From contig NZ_CP036313.1 in assembly GCF_004319545.1 (NCBI RefSeq), positions 3,412,501-3,476,500 of the forward strand: 64,000 bases of DNA. The letters run 5' to 3'. The stretch comes from Desulfobacter hydrogenophilus. GTDB taxonomy: Bacteria; Desulfobacterota; Desulfobacteria; Desulfobacterales; Desulfobacteraceae. The notes under the pieces are model-generated. The model ran no database searches and was not told the origin of the DNA. It worked only from the letters and a program-made list of their open reading frames with translations. Below are positions 45,833 through 56,248 of the stretch, piece by piece; within the stretch, counting starts at the first letter, position 1; the number at the start of each line of letters is the position of its first letter. A program made the translations under genes and the position numbers.

Positions 45833-47017
45833 TCACCAACTGCCTGTCAAACCATTTGAAGCATTTTGTAAAAATTCGCTAATGCCTCCGGGTTGGCGCA
45901 AAAATTCGATAAATGCACCAGATGATTTTGTCAAAAATGAATTCCCGCCATTCAAATACTCTGCGGCACCAATCGCATAAAGAATAAAAACAACATAAAT
46001 AACACCTAATACAAAAACATGCGGTATGCGCATTTCTTCACTGAAGTAATAGATACCTATTGTTACAATGGTAACAAGCAGAAGCATAACTTGGACATCT
46101 ATAAACGTAGGGCCGGCTTCAATGAAGTCAATTTTTTGGCCCGTAAACAAAAGAAAAAGCGCAAGGGGAAGCCCCATACTGATGGTGATATCAAATATAT
46201 TTGATCCCAATACATTGGATAACGCATCATCATAATTGCCTTTTTTAGCATCTTTAATGGAAATAATTGTATCCGGAACGCTGCTCACCGCCGCAACAAG
46301 GATCAATGCAACGAACAATGGATGTATTTTCAGTGCGTCTGCAATACCTTTACATCCTTCGACTATCCCTGCGCAAGCGACTGCCATAACCAGTGTAGAA
46401 CCGAGTAATAATATCCAGCTTCTTCCCTTTATCCCTTCTTTAGATCTGAATTGATATTTTTCGAACCAGGCGTCAGACTCACCATTATTATAATCCTCCT
46501 GCTTTTCATTACTACCGTTTTTCATAGATAAGAGCGTATAAGCTAAATAAATGACATAGAAACCGGTAAAAACCCACCCATGCCAATGGGTGATGTAATT
46601 ACTTGATAACAAGAGCAACATCATAATCTCGGCCCCTATGAGGAAAAGCCCATCTCTTAATATGACTTTTTTTGATACTTTAACTCCGGTAATGCCCATA
46701 CCTAAAACAACCCAAATCACGAGCATTGGAATAATTATACTATTGAAAATCGCAGAACCGGCGTTTCCGCCTATACTCGCCGCAAAATCTCGACCCAAGT
46801 TTTCTTGTTCCGCTAAAATAAGAAAAAATACGGTGGTCAGCAATTCCGGCATGGAAGAGCCTATTGCATTTAAAGTCGCCCCCTTTACGCCGTCGTTCAA
46901 ATTGCTTCCAAGACAGTCCGTTGCAGACTCAAAAACATCACAGGATTTTGCTATGATATACGAACAGGCCATCATCAGGATTAAGCCACCGTACCAGGTA
47001 TGCAAAATAACATCCAT
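45833..47017 (-). CDS. CaCA-family cation (sodium/calcium-type) exchanger
   Basis: A 394-residue membrane protein with about ten hydrophobic segments. Two alpha repeats are visible: GATLNAIGSSMPELLTTV near residue 50 and ALILVAAVSSVPDTIISIKDA near residue 240, with GNAGSAIFNSI and LGSNIFDITISMG. A hydrophilic loop of about 40 residues separates the halves. This is the NCX-like calcium/cation antiporter fold in the inner membrane. The ion is not predicted. The gene is visibly more AT-rich than its neighbours. It is separated from recJ by 117 bases. Confidence 0.88.
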   Translation of the reverse strand: MDVILHTWYGGLILMMACSYIIAKSCDVFESATDCLGSNLNDGVKGATLNAIGSSMPELLTTVFFLILAEQENLGRDFAASIGGNAGSAIFNSIIIPMLVIWVVLGMGITGVKVSKKVILRDGLFLIGAEIMMLLLLSSNYITHWHGWVFTGFYVIYLAYTLLSMKNGSNEKQEDYNNGESDAWFEKYQFRSKEGIKGRSWILLLGSTLVMAVACAGIVEGCKGIADALKIHPLFVALILVAAVSSVPDTIISIKDAKKGNYDDALSNVLGSNIFDITISMGLPLALFLLFTGQKIDFIEAGPTFIDVQVMLLLVTIVTIGIYYFSEEMRIPHVFVLGVIYVVFILYAIGAAEYLNGGNSFLTKSSGAFIEFLRQPGGISEFLQNASNGLTGSW

Positions 47018-47134
47018 AATTCCTATTCAACTCCCATTTTTTTCAGTATACGGTACTTATAAGTTAATTTTGGGTTAAAAATTGTAAGTTGTGGGATAAT
47101 GTCAATAACGATTTTTCAGCTCCGATGAATTTAA

Positions 47135-48838
47135 TTACATATCCTGAATAATAACCTGAACACAATTTTGCTTAAATCTGTCCACCTTAAGCTTTACCAT
47201 CAGTTTTGGAAAAAATTCGGGCAGGCAGGTCGTGTCAGACAGGTTAAAGTGCAATGCCTCCACCTGGTATTTCCTGCTTTGATCCGTCAGGGTCATCTTT
47301 CGATGGCAACCGCCAATAATTATCGAAGACGCCACCCAGATGTTTTTCATAAGGAAGACCGGTTCCGGATTGCCGGTGCCAAAGGGTCGAAGCATATCGA
47401 TCTGGCTGACAAGTTCCGGGGTGATATCTGTAATTTCAATAACGGCATCAATTTTCTGGACGGGTTTAAAATCTTTTTCTGTGCAGACCAAAGCCAGGAT
47501 CTCTGTCAGCGCCGGTTTCAGACGTGCCAGGTTTTCTTTTTTGACTGATAGTCCTGCTGCCATGGCATGCCCACCAAAGGTTTCCAGCAAATTTCGGGTT
47601 TCAGACAATACCTTGTGTATATTTATCTGATTAATACTCCGACATGACCCTTTTGCAATGTCGTCTTTTGAGTTCAACAGCACCACCGGACAGGTATGCT
47701 TGCGGGCAAGCCTTGATGCGGCAATGCCAAGCACGGATGCCTCCCATTTGCTGTCCCACAATACAATAAGTCGGTTTTCAAGAATGGATGGATCGCTTGC
47801 AATACGCCGTTCAATATCTTCGACAATCTCTTTTTCAATGAGTTGGCGTTTTCTGTTCAGTTCATCAAGAAGGGCTGCGGTTGTCTCGGCCTGGGCCGGG
47901 GCAGGGCAGGTCAGGTGGGAAACACATATTCTTGCATGTGATATGCGACCCGCAGCATTCAGCCTTGGCACGATTTTAAATGAAATGTCGTCGGAATTAA
48001 GCTTATCCATGTCAACCCTTGATGTACGGGCCATGGAGACAAGCGCCGGACGAAGGCCCATGCGAATGCGTTTTATTCCTGCCACGCAAAGAACCCGGTT
48101 GTCCGCCACCAGGGGGACCATATCACCTATGGTGCCGATGGTGAACAGGTCCAGGTATTCGGATAATTTGGGTTCGGGAAATTGTTCCCATACCCCATTA
48201 TCCCTGAATACTTTGCGTAAGCCCATAATCAGGTAAAATGCCACGCCAACACCGGCAAGATATTCAAGACAGGCGTTGCAATCGGCCTGTTTGGGATTGA
48301 TCACGGCAAAGGCTTTGGGGATAGTCGTGTCCGGTTCATGATGGTCGGTGATGATAATGTCAATGTCTTCTTTGCCTGCCGCCTCAACCGCTTCATGGGA
48401 ACTGATACCGCAGTCCACAGTGATGATCAGATCCACATCCATGGATACGGCCATCTCAATATGTGGCAATTGAAGGCTGTAGCCTTCCTTTGTCCTGTGG
48501 GGCACATACCAGGACAGATCTGCCTCCACTATGGAGAGAAACTGGTAAAGCATGGCTGTAGCCGTGACCCCGTCCGCATCAAAATCACCAAAAACAAGAA
48601 TTTTTTCTTTGTTGCTTACCGCTGTATAAATCCGTTTTACAGCCTTGTCCATGTCCTTTAATTCAAAGGGGCTGCTCAGTCTGGAATAATCCGGATTTAG
48701 AAAAAATTTGGCGTCATCAGCTGTTGTGATCCCTTTGTCTGCCAGCAGTCCGGCAATAACAGGATGGCAGTCAAGGGCCTTTTGAAGTCTTTGAACAACT
48801 TGGCTGTCAGGTGTTGTATATGTAAGTTTGATCTCCAT
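47135..48838 (-). CDS. recJ: Single-stranded-DNA-specific exonuclease RecJ
   Basis: The product has 567 residues. The DHH catalytic domain shows VFGDFDADGVTATAML (motif I), TVDCGISSHEA, ITDHHEPD (motif III) and RLNAAGRISHA. The DHHA1 region has ETFGGHAMAAGLSV. RecJ degrades single-stranded DNA 5' to 3' in recombination and repair. The length matches the family. It is divergent from the DUF4911-miaB genes. Confidence 0.96.
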   Translation of the reverse strand: MEIKLTYTTPDSQVVQRLQKALDCHPVIAGLLADKGITTADDAKFFLNPDYSRLSSPFELKDMDKAVKRIYTAVSNKEKILVFGDFDADGVTATAMLYQFLSIVEADLSWYVPHRTKEGYSLQLPHIEMAVSMDVDLIITVDCGISSHEAVEAAGKEDIDIIITDHHEPDTTIPKAFAVINPKQADCNACLEYLAGVGVAFYLIMGLRKVFRDNGVWEQFPEPKLSEYLDLFTIGTIGDMVPLVADNRVLCVAGIKRIRMGLRPALVSMARTSRVDMDKLNSDDISFKIVPRLNAAGRISHARICVSHLTCPAPAQAETTAALLDELNRKRQLIEKEIVEDIERRIASDPSILENRLIVLWDSKWEASVLGIAASRLARKHTCPVVLLNSKDDIAKGSCRSINQINIHKVLSETRNLLETFGGHAMAAGLSVKKENLARLKPALTEILALVCTEKDFKPVQKIDAVIEITDITPELVSQIDMLRPFGTGNPEPVFLMKNIWVASSIIIGGCHRKMTLTDQSRKYQVEALHFNLSDTTCLPEFFPKLMVKLKVDRFKQNCVQVIIQDM

Positions 48839-48993
48839 AAAATGCCGGGGTTATACCTTCTTGGGTGACGACGTGTCAATCGTGTGGCAATAAAGACATC
48901 AAGGCTGACAATTTTGTTCAGACAAAACTCTTGAACAACCAGCTTTATTGGTGGTATTATTTCCGGTTTATAAAGGATTAGGGTTAAAGTATT

Positions 48994-49203
48994 ATGCAAT
49001 CTGTTGTAAAAGAATATATGGTGGATAAAACAAAAATCGGATTTATCCGTTTTATTTTTGAAGCCTATGAAGGTATAGCCGTTGTCACAACATTGGAGCC
49101 TGGAACCGGCCATATCCAGCTTGCCATGCCCCCTGACCGGCAGGCCGAGGTAAATATGGTCACGCAAGCGTTAAAAAAGGACTTTTATTTTGAGCCAAGA
49201 TAA
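48994..49203 (+). CDS. DUF4911-like small protein
   Basis: The 69-residue product reads VVKEYMVDKTKIGFIRFIFEAYEGIAVVTTLEPGTGHIQLAMPPDRQAEVNMVTQAL in pattern: alternating strands and a final helix, like the small DUF4911 proteins found next to miaB in this group. No catalytic motif is seen. Its stop codon overlaps the miaB start by 14 bases, so the two are translationally linked. Confidence 0.75.
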   Translation: MQSVVKEYMVDKTKIGFIRFIFEAYEGIAVVTTLEPGTGHIQLAMPPDRQAEVNMVTQALKKDFYFEPR

Positions 49204-50554
49204 GCCAAAAGCCTATGTAAAAACCATCGGGTGCCAGATGAATGTGTATGATTCCCAGATTCTGGCAGGCCTTTTGCGAAATGCAGGGTATGAACAAACC
49301 CGTGATCCGGACCTGGCAGATCTGGTTTTGTGTAATACCTGCGCCATCCGCCATAAGGCCCAGGAAAAGGCCTATAGCTTTTTGGGTCGTTTCGCAGGCA
49401 CACGGATTAAGGGAAAACGCCCGCTGACCATCATGGCCGGCTGTGTGGCCCAAAAAGAAAAGGAAAAAGCATTTGTACGTCTGCCACATCTTGACCTGGT
49501 TTTAGGTACCCAGGCCTTTGGGCGTTTTGAGACGCATCTGAACACCCTGGTTTCCGGTAAAACCCGTATTGTGGACACCGAACCCAGCGAAAATATTTTC
49601 GAAGGCTTTTCCAAGGATGCCTTGCCCGGAAAGAATCAGGTGTCACGCTTTGTAACCATCATGCAGGGGTGTGAAAATTTTTGCACCTATTGTGTGGTGC
49701 CCTATGTCCGGGGAAAGGAAAGAAGCCGGGATCCATTCGCCATTGTAGAAGAGATTGAGGGGCTGGCCGCTTCCGGGGTGCGTGAGATTACCCTGCTGGG
49801 CCAGAATGTTAATTCCTATGCCGGTAATAATGGACAGGTTAGCTTTGCTGATCTGCTTCTTCTTGTCAGCAGAGTGGACGGAATTGAACGGATTCGGTTT
49901 GCCACGTCCCATCCCAAGGATTTATCCAATGATTTGATCCAGGCCATAAAAAACATTGACAAGGTGTGCAACCATCTTCATCTGCCGGTTCAGTCCGGTT
50001 CCAACGACATCTTAAAACGGATGAACCGAAAATATGACCGTGACACCTATTTTACAAGAATTTCAGCCCTAAGACAGGCCTGCCCGGATATTGCTCTGTC
50101 CACGGATCTTATTGTGGGGTTTCCTGGCGAAACCGTATCTGATTTTCAGCAAACCATGGATTTGCTTGAGAGCGTAGAATTTGATGCGGTCTTTGCCTTT
50201 TCCTATTCAGCAAGATCGTTTACGCCGGCTGCCAAATTTTCAAACCAACTGGATGAGCAGACCAAGAAGGACCGGCTCAACGCGCTGCTTGATTTCCAGG
50301 AAAAGATAACAGAAAAGAAAAACAATGCCTTTGTTGGTAAAAAAGTGACGGTGTTGGTGGAAGGTGACAGCCCTAAACCCAGGGACGGATTTGTAAAGAA
50401 AAATAAAAATACCAGACAGATGTTCGGCCGAAGCGATGCAAACAAAATTGTTCATTTTGCATCGGATCAGGCTGCCGTCGGGGATCTGGTGACACTTGAA
50501 ATTATAAACGCATACCCCCATTCCCTTTGGGGAGAGGTCTGCGAAAGCGATTAA
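49190..50554 (+). CDS. miaB: tRNA-2-methylthio-N6-dimethylallyladenosine synthase
   Basis: A 454-residue radical SAM methylthiotransferase started at TTG 49190 with AAAAAGGA upstream. The N-terminal domain has GCQMNVYDS, CNTCAIRHKAQEKAYS and a third Cys in MAGCVAQKE. The radical SAM motif is CENFCTYCVVPYVRGKERS (CxxxCxxC). A TRAM domain ends the protein. MiaB adds the methylthio group to A37 of tRNAs reading codons that start with U. map follows six bases later. Confidence 0.95.
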   Translation: MSQDKPKAYVKTIGCQMNVYDSQILAGLLRNAGYEQTRDPDLADLVLCNTCAIRHKAQEKAYSFLGRFAGTRIKGKRPLTIMAGCVAQKEKEKAFVRLPHLDLVLGTQAFGRFETHLNTLVSGKTRIVDTEPSENIFEGFSKDALPGKNQVSRFVTIMQGCENFCTYCVVPYVRGKERSRDPFAIVEEIEGLAASGVREITLLGQNVNSYAGNNGQVSFADLLLLVSRVDGIERIRFATSHPKDLSNDLIQAIKNIDKVCNHLHLPVQSGSNDILKRMNRKYDRDTYFTRISALRQACPDIALSTDLIVGFPGETVSDFQQTMDLLESVEFDAVFAFSYSARSFTPAAKFSNQLDEQTKKDRLNALLDFQEKITEKKNNAFVGKKVTVLVEGDSPKPRDGFVKKNKNTRQMFGRSDANKIVHFASDQAAVGDLVTLEIINAYPHSLWGEVCESD

Positions 50555-50560
50555 GATGTT

Positions 50561-51442
50561 ATGAAAATTAAATCAACGACCATTCGACCCAATGAACTGT
50601 GCCCGTGCGGCAGCGGAAAAAAATTTAAAAATTGCTGCAGAAATAAAAAAACTGAACTTTCTTTGAAAGATAAATATAAAAATAAGTATGATATCATTCT
50701 GAAAACACCTGAACAGGTCGAGGGTATTAGAAAATGCGGAAAACTGCTTTTATCCATTATGGAAGGAGTTGAAAAGATGATCCGACCCGGCCTGAAAACC
50801 GATGATATTAACACCTATGTTCATGAACAGACCATTAAAGCCGGGGCCGTACCTGCACCGCTCAACTACCGGGGATTTCCCAAAAGTGTCTGCGTTTCCG
50901 TTAACGATGTTATCTGCCACGGAATACCCGGTGAGCGGGTGCTTGAAGATGGGGATATTGTCAATGTTGATATTACTCCGATTCTGAATGGTTACTATGC
51001 CGACGCTAATAGAACCTTTTTTGTGGGGACGCCCGGACGCGATGCCCAGAAAATTGTTGCCGTGGCTGCTGAAAGCCTTCGTTTGGCCATAGAGCAAGTC
51101 AAGCCTGGGGCCACCCTGGGAGATATTGGGCATGCCATTCAAAAATATGCCGAAGGTCAGGGATGTTCGGTTGTCAGGGAATTTGTCGGTCATGGTGTGG
51201 GACTTGATTTCCATGAACAGCCCCAGGTTCTTCATTTTGGACGGCCCGGTACCGGCATTACCCTTGTTCCCGGCATGGTGTTTACCATTGAACCCATGGT
51301 TAATTTAGGCAAAAAAGGACTGCATGTGCTTGAGGATCGGTGGACAGCGGTAACCAATGACGGATCCCTGTCCGCCCAGTTCGAACAGACTCTTCTTGTG
51401 ACAGAAGACGGGTATGAAAGTTTAACCCCATATGCGTTATAG
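50561..51442 (+). CDS. map: Methionine aminopeptidase with N-terminal SEC-C motif
   Basis: The product has 293 residues. The first 30 hold a SEC-C zinc motif (CPCGSGKKFKNCC), then type I MetAP follows. Metal ligands are in VNVDITPILNGYYADANRTF (two Asp), GHGVGLDFHEQP (His), FTIEPMV (Glu) and SAQFEQTLLVTE (Glu). It removes the initiator Met from nascent proteins; the SEC-C tag probably binds the ribosome, as seen in some MetAP classes. It overlaps plsC by 11 bases. Confidence 0.95.
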   Translation: MKIKSTTIRPNELCPCGSGKKFKNCCRNKKTELSLKDKYKNKYDIILKTPEQVEGIRKCGKLLLSIMEGVEKMIRPGLKTDDINTYVHEQTIKAGAVPAPLNYRGFPKSVCVSVNDVICHGIPGERVLEDGDIVNVDITPILNGYYADANRTFFVGTPGRDAQKIVAVAAESLRLAIEQVKPGATLGDIGHAIQKYAEGQGCSVVREFVGHGVGLDFHEQPQVLHFGRPGTGITLVPGMVFTIEPMVNLGKKGLHVLEDRWTAVTNDGSLSAQFEQTLLVTEDGYESLTPYAL

Positions 51443-52196
51443 TAAGACGACGGTATTAAATAAGGTTTTTTCAGCCGTATTTATTGCCTTTATCTGTGTC
51501 ACATCCGCCTTTTTTTTCTGTGTGGCCTGTGTGTTGCGGATTTGCACCGCGCCCTTTGATCCGCGAAGAATTGTGTCAAACGTTTTCAGTGCGTTCTGGG
51601 CCTCGATTTATATCTGGGTTATGCCGCCCTGGTCCGTAAACATTGTGGGCCGGGAAAAACTTGATATCCGCAAAAACTATGTGTTTGTATCCAATCATCA
51701 AAGTCAGCTGGACATCCTTGTGCTTTACCGACTGCTGTTTCCCTACCGGTGGGTGTCCAAGGCTTCCGTTTTCGAACTGCCGTTCATTGGGTGGAATATG
51801 GCGCTTAACAATGGGGACATTAAGCTTAAACGTGGCGATAGGGACAGTATCAAGGCCATGATGGCCGCATGTGAAGTGCTTTTACGGCAAAACGTCTCCA
51901 TTTTTTTCTTCCCCGAAGGCACACGGTCCAAAGATGGCCGTATCGGCAGGTTCAAACCTGGAGCTTTTATCCTGGCTAAAAACACAGGGGTTGACATTCA
52001 GCCCATTGCCATCAGTCATACCAATAAGGCTTTGCCTAAATATTCGTTGACCTTTCAGGGGCACACCGAGATGACAGTAAAGGTTCTGGATACCATTCCC
52101 TTTTCCCGGTTCAGGGATCTGACTCCTGAAAAGATTGCCGATATGGTAAGGACGTTGATTGCCCGCCATGTCGCCGGTTGCCGGAAATCGGTATGA
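51432..52196 (+). CDS. plsC: 1-acyl-sn-glycerol-3-phosphate acyltransferase
   Basis: The product has 254 residues with an N-terminal membrane segment (residues 11-35). The catalytic motif is NHQSQLDILVLYR (HX4D); the second motif is FFPEGTRSKDGRIGRFKPGAF. It makes phosphatidic acid from lysophosphatidic acid at the inner membrane. It ends the DUF4911-miaB-map-plsC run, and a 534-base AT-rich gap follows. Confidence 0.92.
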   Translation: MRYSKTTVLNKVFSAVFIAFICVTSAFFFCVACVLRICTAPFDPRRIVSNVFSAFWASIYIWVMPPWSVNIVGREKLDIRKNYVFVSNHQSQLDILVLYRLLFPYRWVSKASVFELPFIGWNMALNNGDIKLKRGDRDSIKAMMAACEVLLRQNVSIFFFPEGTRSKDGRIGRFKPGAFILAKNTGVDIQPIAISHTNKALPKYSLTFQGHTEMTVKVLDTIPFSRFRDLTPEKIADMVRTLIARHVAGCRKSV

Positions 52197-52638
52197 TTGT
52201 ATCAACAATATAGTTTCTGTGTTTTTTTCTATAATTAGCCGATATTCTTTAACAGCGTGCACATCCTTTCAAAAATATGTCTTCGAGATATCGTGTCGGA
52301 ATATCTCATAAAATATTAGTAATTACGATTTTGTAATATTATTATAGCGGTTAGTGACCCATTGGGATGACATTCATACCACAGGGTTTTGGATCATAAT
52401 CCGATTCATTGAGCTTAAATTCTGTTTAAATTTTCATTTAGCCCTCATTGAAATAAATTAAAGAGTAATAATTTATTTATTAAACATATATATTACATAT
52501 TTGTGTCGTAATATATTTCATTTTTGTATTATATATCCCCTGTCTAATTTCTTTGCAAATAAATAAAAATTTTTTTTTATTTAAATCAATTTGTAATTCA
52601 AACAAGTTATATTTTTTGTCGTTTATTCGAGATCACGA
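52197..52638. other. AT-rich intergenic region upstream of nifH
   Basis: No gene is seen. The stretch carries a short inverted repeat (GAGATAT at 52285-52291 with ATATCTC at 52301-52307) and a 15-base motif present twice with 12 matches (GTGTCGGAATATCTC at 52293 and GTGTCGTAATATATT at 52503). These could be regulator sites. No clear NifA box (TGT-N10-ACA) was spotted. Confidence 0.45.
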
Positions 52639-52654
52639 TGGAACACCCGTTGCA
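52639..52654 (+). promoter_or_regulatory. Sigma-54 (-24/-12) promoter for the nif operon
   Basis: TGGAACACCCGTTGCA matches the RpoN consensus closely. The GG and GC pairs are separated by exactly 10 bases. Transcription would start near 52666, leaving about 65 bases of leader before the nifH ATG. Confidence 0.75.
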
Positions 52655-52718
52655 GTTACAGGCATTACGACGGCGGACAGGTTATTTGCCTGTTAAAAAC
52701 AACTAAAGCTTAATTTAA

Positions 52719-53555
<837 letters not shown>

Positions 53556-53587
53556 CCAAAAACCTAAGAACCATAAGGAATATTTAA

Positions 53588-53947
53588 ATGAAAGTAATGA
53601 TTAAAGCCATCGTTCGCCCTGAAAAAGTTAACGCAGTCATGGCCGCCCTCATGGAATCAGGATATCCGGCGGTCACCCGGATGAGTGTGGCCGGACGTGG
53701 AAAACAGCGGGGAATCAAAATCGGTGAAATCACCTATGACGAAATTCCCAAGGAGATGCTTTTATCGGTTATCGATGAAAAAGATCGTGATTTTGTCCTT
53801 AAAACCATTTTACAAACCGCAAAGACCGGTGAGAAAGGCGCCTTTGGCGACGGCAAGATTTTTATCTCTCCGATCATTGAGTCTTATACCATCAGCTCAG
53901 GCAAAAAAGACATAGACCTTGATGAAGACCTGGCGGTGGCATCATGA
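53588..53947 (+). CDS. nifI1: PII-like nitrogenase regulator NifI1
   Basis: A 119-residue PII-family protein with KAIVRPEKVNAVMAALMESGYPAVTRMSVAGRGKQRG, a T-loop with GEITYDEIPKEMLL, and GDGKIFISPI. Its place right after nifH and the NifI1 T-loop sequence identify it. In methanogens NifI1 and NifI2 bind and switch off NifDK when ammonium is present, a block relieved by 2-oxoglutarate. It overlaps nifI2 by four bases. Confidence 0.96.
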   Translation: MKVMIKAIVRPEKVNAVMAALMESGYPAVTRMSVAGRGKQRGIKIGEITYDEIPKEMLLSVIDEKDRDFVLKTILQTAKTGEKGAFGDGKIFISPIIESYTISSGKKDIDLDEDLAVAS

Positions 53948-54324
53948 AAGAGATCATGGCTATTGTTCGCATGAACAAGATCAATGCGACCAAAAAGGCC
54001 TTGATTGGCGCGGGTGTTTCTTCCATGACCGCCCAGGAGTGTCTGGGACGCGGCAAAGCCCTGGTGAGCATGGAGCTGCTTAAGGGTGCGCAAGAGGGGC
54101 ATGAAGAGGCCATTGCCCAGCTGGGCCAGAGCGACGGCCTCCAGCCCAAGCGGGCCATCTTTGTGGTTGTGCCGGACAAACTGGTTCAAAAAACCGTAGA
54201 CACCATTATAGACGCCAACCAAACCGGAAAAACAGGAGACGGGGTCATATGGGTCATGCCCACCGACGACTCCATCTCCGTGAGGACATCTGAAAGCGGA
54301 GATGCCGTTCTTGACGAATTTTAA
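53944..54324 (+). CDS. nifI2: PII-like nitrogenase regulator NifI2
   Basis: The 126-residue product has EIMAIVRMNKINATKKALIGAG, the QECLGRGKALV strand and the C-terminal GDGVIWVMP. Compared with NifI1 it has a longer T-loop region, as expected for NifI2. The two probably form the heteromeric nitrogenase switch. It is followed by nifD after 38 bases. Confidence 0.96.
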   Translation: MKEIMAIVRMNKINATKKALIGAGVSSMTAQECLGRGKALVSMELLKGAQEGHEEAIAQLGQSDGLQPKRAIFVVVPDKLVQKTVDTIIDANQTGKTGDGVIWVMPTDDSISVRTSESGDAVLDEF

Positions 54325-54362
54325 GTAAAATAACATGAGAGAAAAGATAGGGGTATAAACAT

Positions 54363-55994
54363 ATGACAGGCGAACGAACCCATACCGTTAACCCGGAAGA
54401 TATAAAAAAAGAAATACTGTCCAAGTATCCGCCCAAAGTGGCCCGGAAACGCGGCAAACAGATCACCCCGGTTTCAAGCGATGATAAAGAGGGCCTCCAG
54501 GTAGGCGCCAATGTCAGGACCGTTCCGGGCATCATCACCCAGCGCGGATGCTGCTATGCCGGCTGCAAAGGCGTTATTATGGGTCCGACCCGGGATATCA
54601 TCAATTTAACCCATGGCCCCATCGGCTGCGGATTTTATTCCTGGCTGACCCGGCGCAACCAGACCCGTCCCCCATCAGACGATGCCGACAATTATATGAC
54701 CTACTGCTTTTCCACGGACATGAAGGACGAAGACATTGTTTTCGGCGGGGAAAAGAAACTTAAAGCGGCCATTCAGGAGGCCTATGACATTTTTAAACCC
54801 AAGGCCATCTCCATCTTTTCCACCTGTCCGGTGGGTCTGATCGGCGATGATGTCCATGCCGTGGCAAGGGAGATGAAGGAAAAGCTTGGCATCAATATTT
54901 TTGGATTTTCCTGTGAAGGCTACAAGGGCGTGAGCCAGTCCGCTGGCCATCATATTGCCAACAACGCCATTTTTAAACATGTTGTGGGCTTGAATGACAC
55001 GGTCATGGACGCGAAATTTAAAATTAATTTGCTGGGTGAATACAACATCGGCGGCGACGGGTTCATCATTGACGAATTGTTGCATAAGTGTGGCATTGAC
55101 CTTGTTTCCACATTTTCAGGCAATTCCACCGTTGACCAGTTTGCCAACTGTCACACCGCAGATCTCAATGCGGTCATGTGCCACAGATCCATTAACTACG
55201 TCGCAGACATGCTGGAGACAAAGTACGGCATTCCCTGGATAAAAATCAGCTTTACGGGACCAACGTCAACCGCCAGCAGCCTGCGTAAAATAGCCGCTTA
55301 TTTTGAAGACCAGGAACTCATTGACCGGGTGGAAGAGGTGATTGCCGAGGAGATGATTCCCGTTGAGGCCAAAATCAAAGATGTCAAAAAACGGTGTGAG
55401 GGCAAAACCGCCATGATGTTTGTGGGTGGTTCCCGGGCCCACCACTACCAGGAACTGTTCAAAGAGATCGGCATGAAGGTGCTGTCCGCCGGATACGAAT
55501 TTGCCCACAGGGATGATTATGAAGGACGCCATGTCATTCCGGATATCAAGGTTGATGCCGATTCCAGAAATATTGAAGAATTGACCATAGAAAAAGATGA
55601 AAACCTGTACAGCCCCAGAAAGACCCCGGAACAGATGCAGGCGCTGGAAGAAAAGGGGTATCCGTTTAAAGAGTATGAGGGTCTGCTCCCTGAAATGACC
55701 AAAGGCTCCCTGATCGTTGATGACATCAGCCATCACGAAACAGAAACCCTGATCGCCATGTACAAGCCGGACATCTTCTGTGCCGGTATCAAGGAAAAAT
55801 ATGCAGTTCAGAAGCACGGTATTCCCATGAAACAGCTCCACTCCTATGATACGGGTGGGCCATACGCGGTATTTAAAGGCGCGATAAACTTTTTTGAAGA
55901 AATTGACCGCATGCTCAATGCCAATATCTGGCAATACCTGGAAGCCCCCTGGCAGAAGGACCCCGAATTGTCCGCCACGTTCGTTGGGGAATAA
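54363..55994 (+). CDS. nifD: Nitrogenase molybdenum-iron protein alpha chain
   Basis: The product has 543 residues. P-cluster ligands appear in CCYAGCKGVIMGP, HGPIGCGFYSW and CPVGLIGDDV; the FeMo-cofactor Cys is in AVMCHRSINY and the cofactor His in QLHSYDTGGPY. GYKGVSQSAGHHIANN carries the Gln and His near the active site. A loop of about 50 residues near 400-450 (IEELTIEKDENLY to YEGLLPEM) is extra relative to Azotobacter and resembles that in Clostridium. Its TAA stop begins a repeat array that separates it from nifK. Confidence 0.98.
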   Translation: MTGERTHTVNPEDIKKEILSKYPPKVARKRGKQITPVSSDDKEGLQVGANVRTVPGIITQRGCCYAGCKGVIMGPTRDIINLTHGPIGCGFYSWLTRRNQTRPPSDDADNYMTYCFSTDMKDEDIVFGGEKKLKAAIQEAYDIFKPKAISIFSTCPVGLIGDDVHAVAREMKEKLGINIFGFSCEGYKGVSQSAGHHIANNAIFKHVVGLNDTVMDAKFKINLLGEYNIGGDGFIIDELLHKCGIDLVSTFSGNSTVDQFANCHTADLNAVMCHRSINYVADMLETKYGIPWIKISFTGPTSTASSLRKIAAYFEDQELIDRVEEVIAEEMIPVEAKIKDVKKRCEGKTAMMFVGGSRAHHYQELFKEIGMKVLSAGYEFAHRDDYEGRHVIPDIKVDADSRNIEELTIEKDENLYSPRKTPEQMQALEEKGYPFKEYEGLLPEMTKGSLIVDDISHHETETLIAMYKPDIFCAGIKEKYAVQKHGIPMKQLHSYDTGGPYAVFKGAINFFEEIDRMLNANIWQYLEAPWQKDPELSATFVGE

Positions 55995-56209
55995 CGGCCA
56001 TGGGCCAAGGATTTCATATAACAGCCATGGGCCGACCTGGTTTATCAATACCCAGGCACAGCCCACAACAAAGGTTGAAAGATCTGAGTAACTTATCCAG
56101 ACTTTCATATAAAACAGCCATGGGCTGACCTGGTCTATCAACACCCAGACTCAGCCCACAACGAGAGTTGAAAGATCTGGGTAGGTTACACAGACTTTCG
56201 TATAAAAAA
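55993..56209 (+). repeat. Tandem repeat array between nifD and nifK
   Basis: Three units lie in a row: a deleted unit (55993-56019), a full unit (56020-56113) and a second full unit (56113-56209). The full units are about 95 bases and share the sequence of the element at 41517. Unit 3 can form TGGGCTGA with TCAGCCCA, plus the GAAAG/CTTTC stem. The first unit begins at the nifD stop codon. The array fills the 254-base gap before nifK. Confidence 0.88.
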
Positions 56210-56248
56210 TACCTGAAAACATAGATAAAAAGCAACAGGAGTAAACTT

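Noticed and set aside
55266..56144. A 292-codon minus-strand frame opposite nifD
   Set aside because: It overlaps nifD completely and runs into the repeat array; no recognisable domain.
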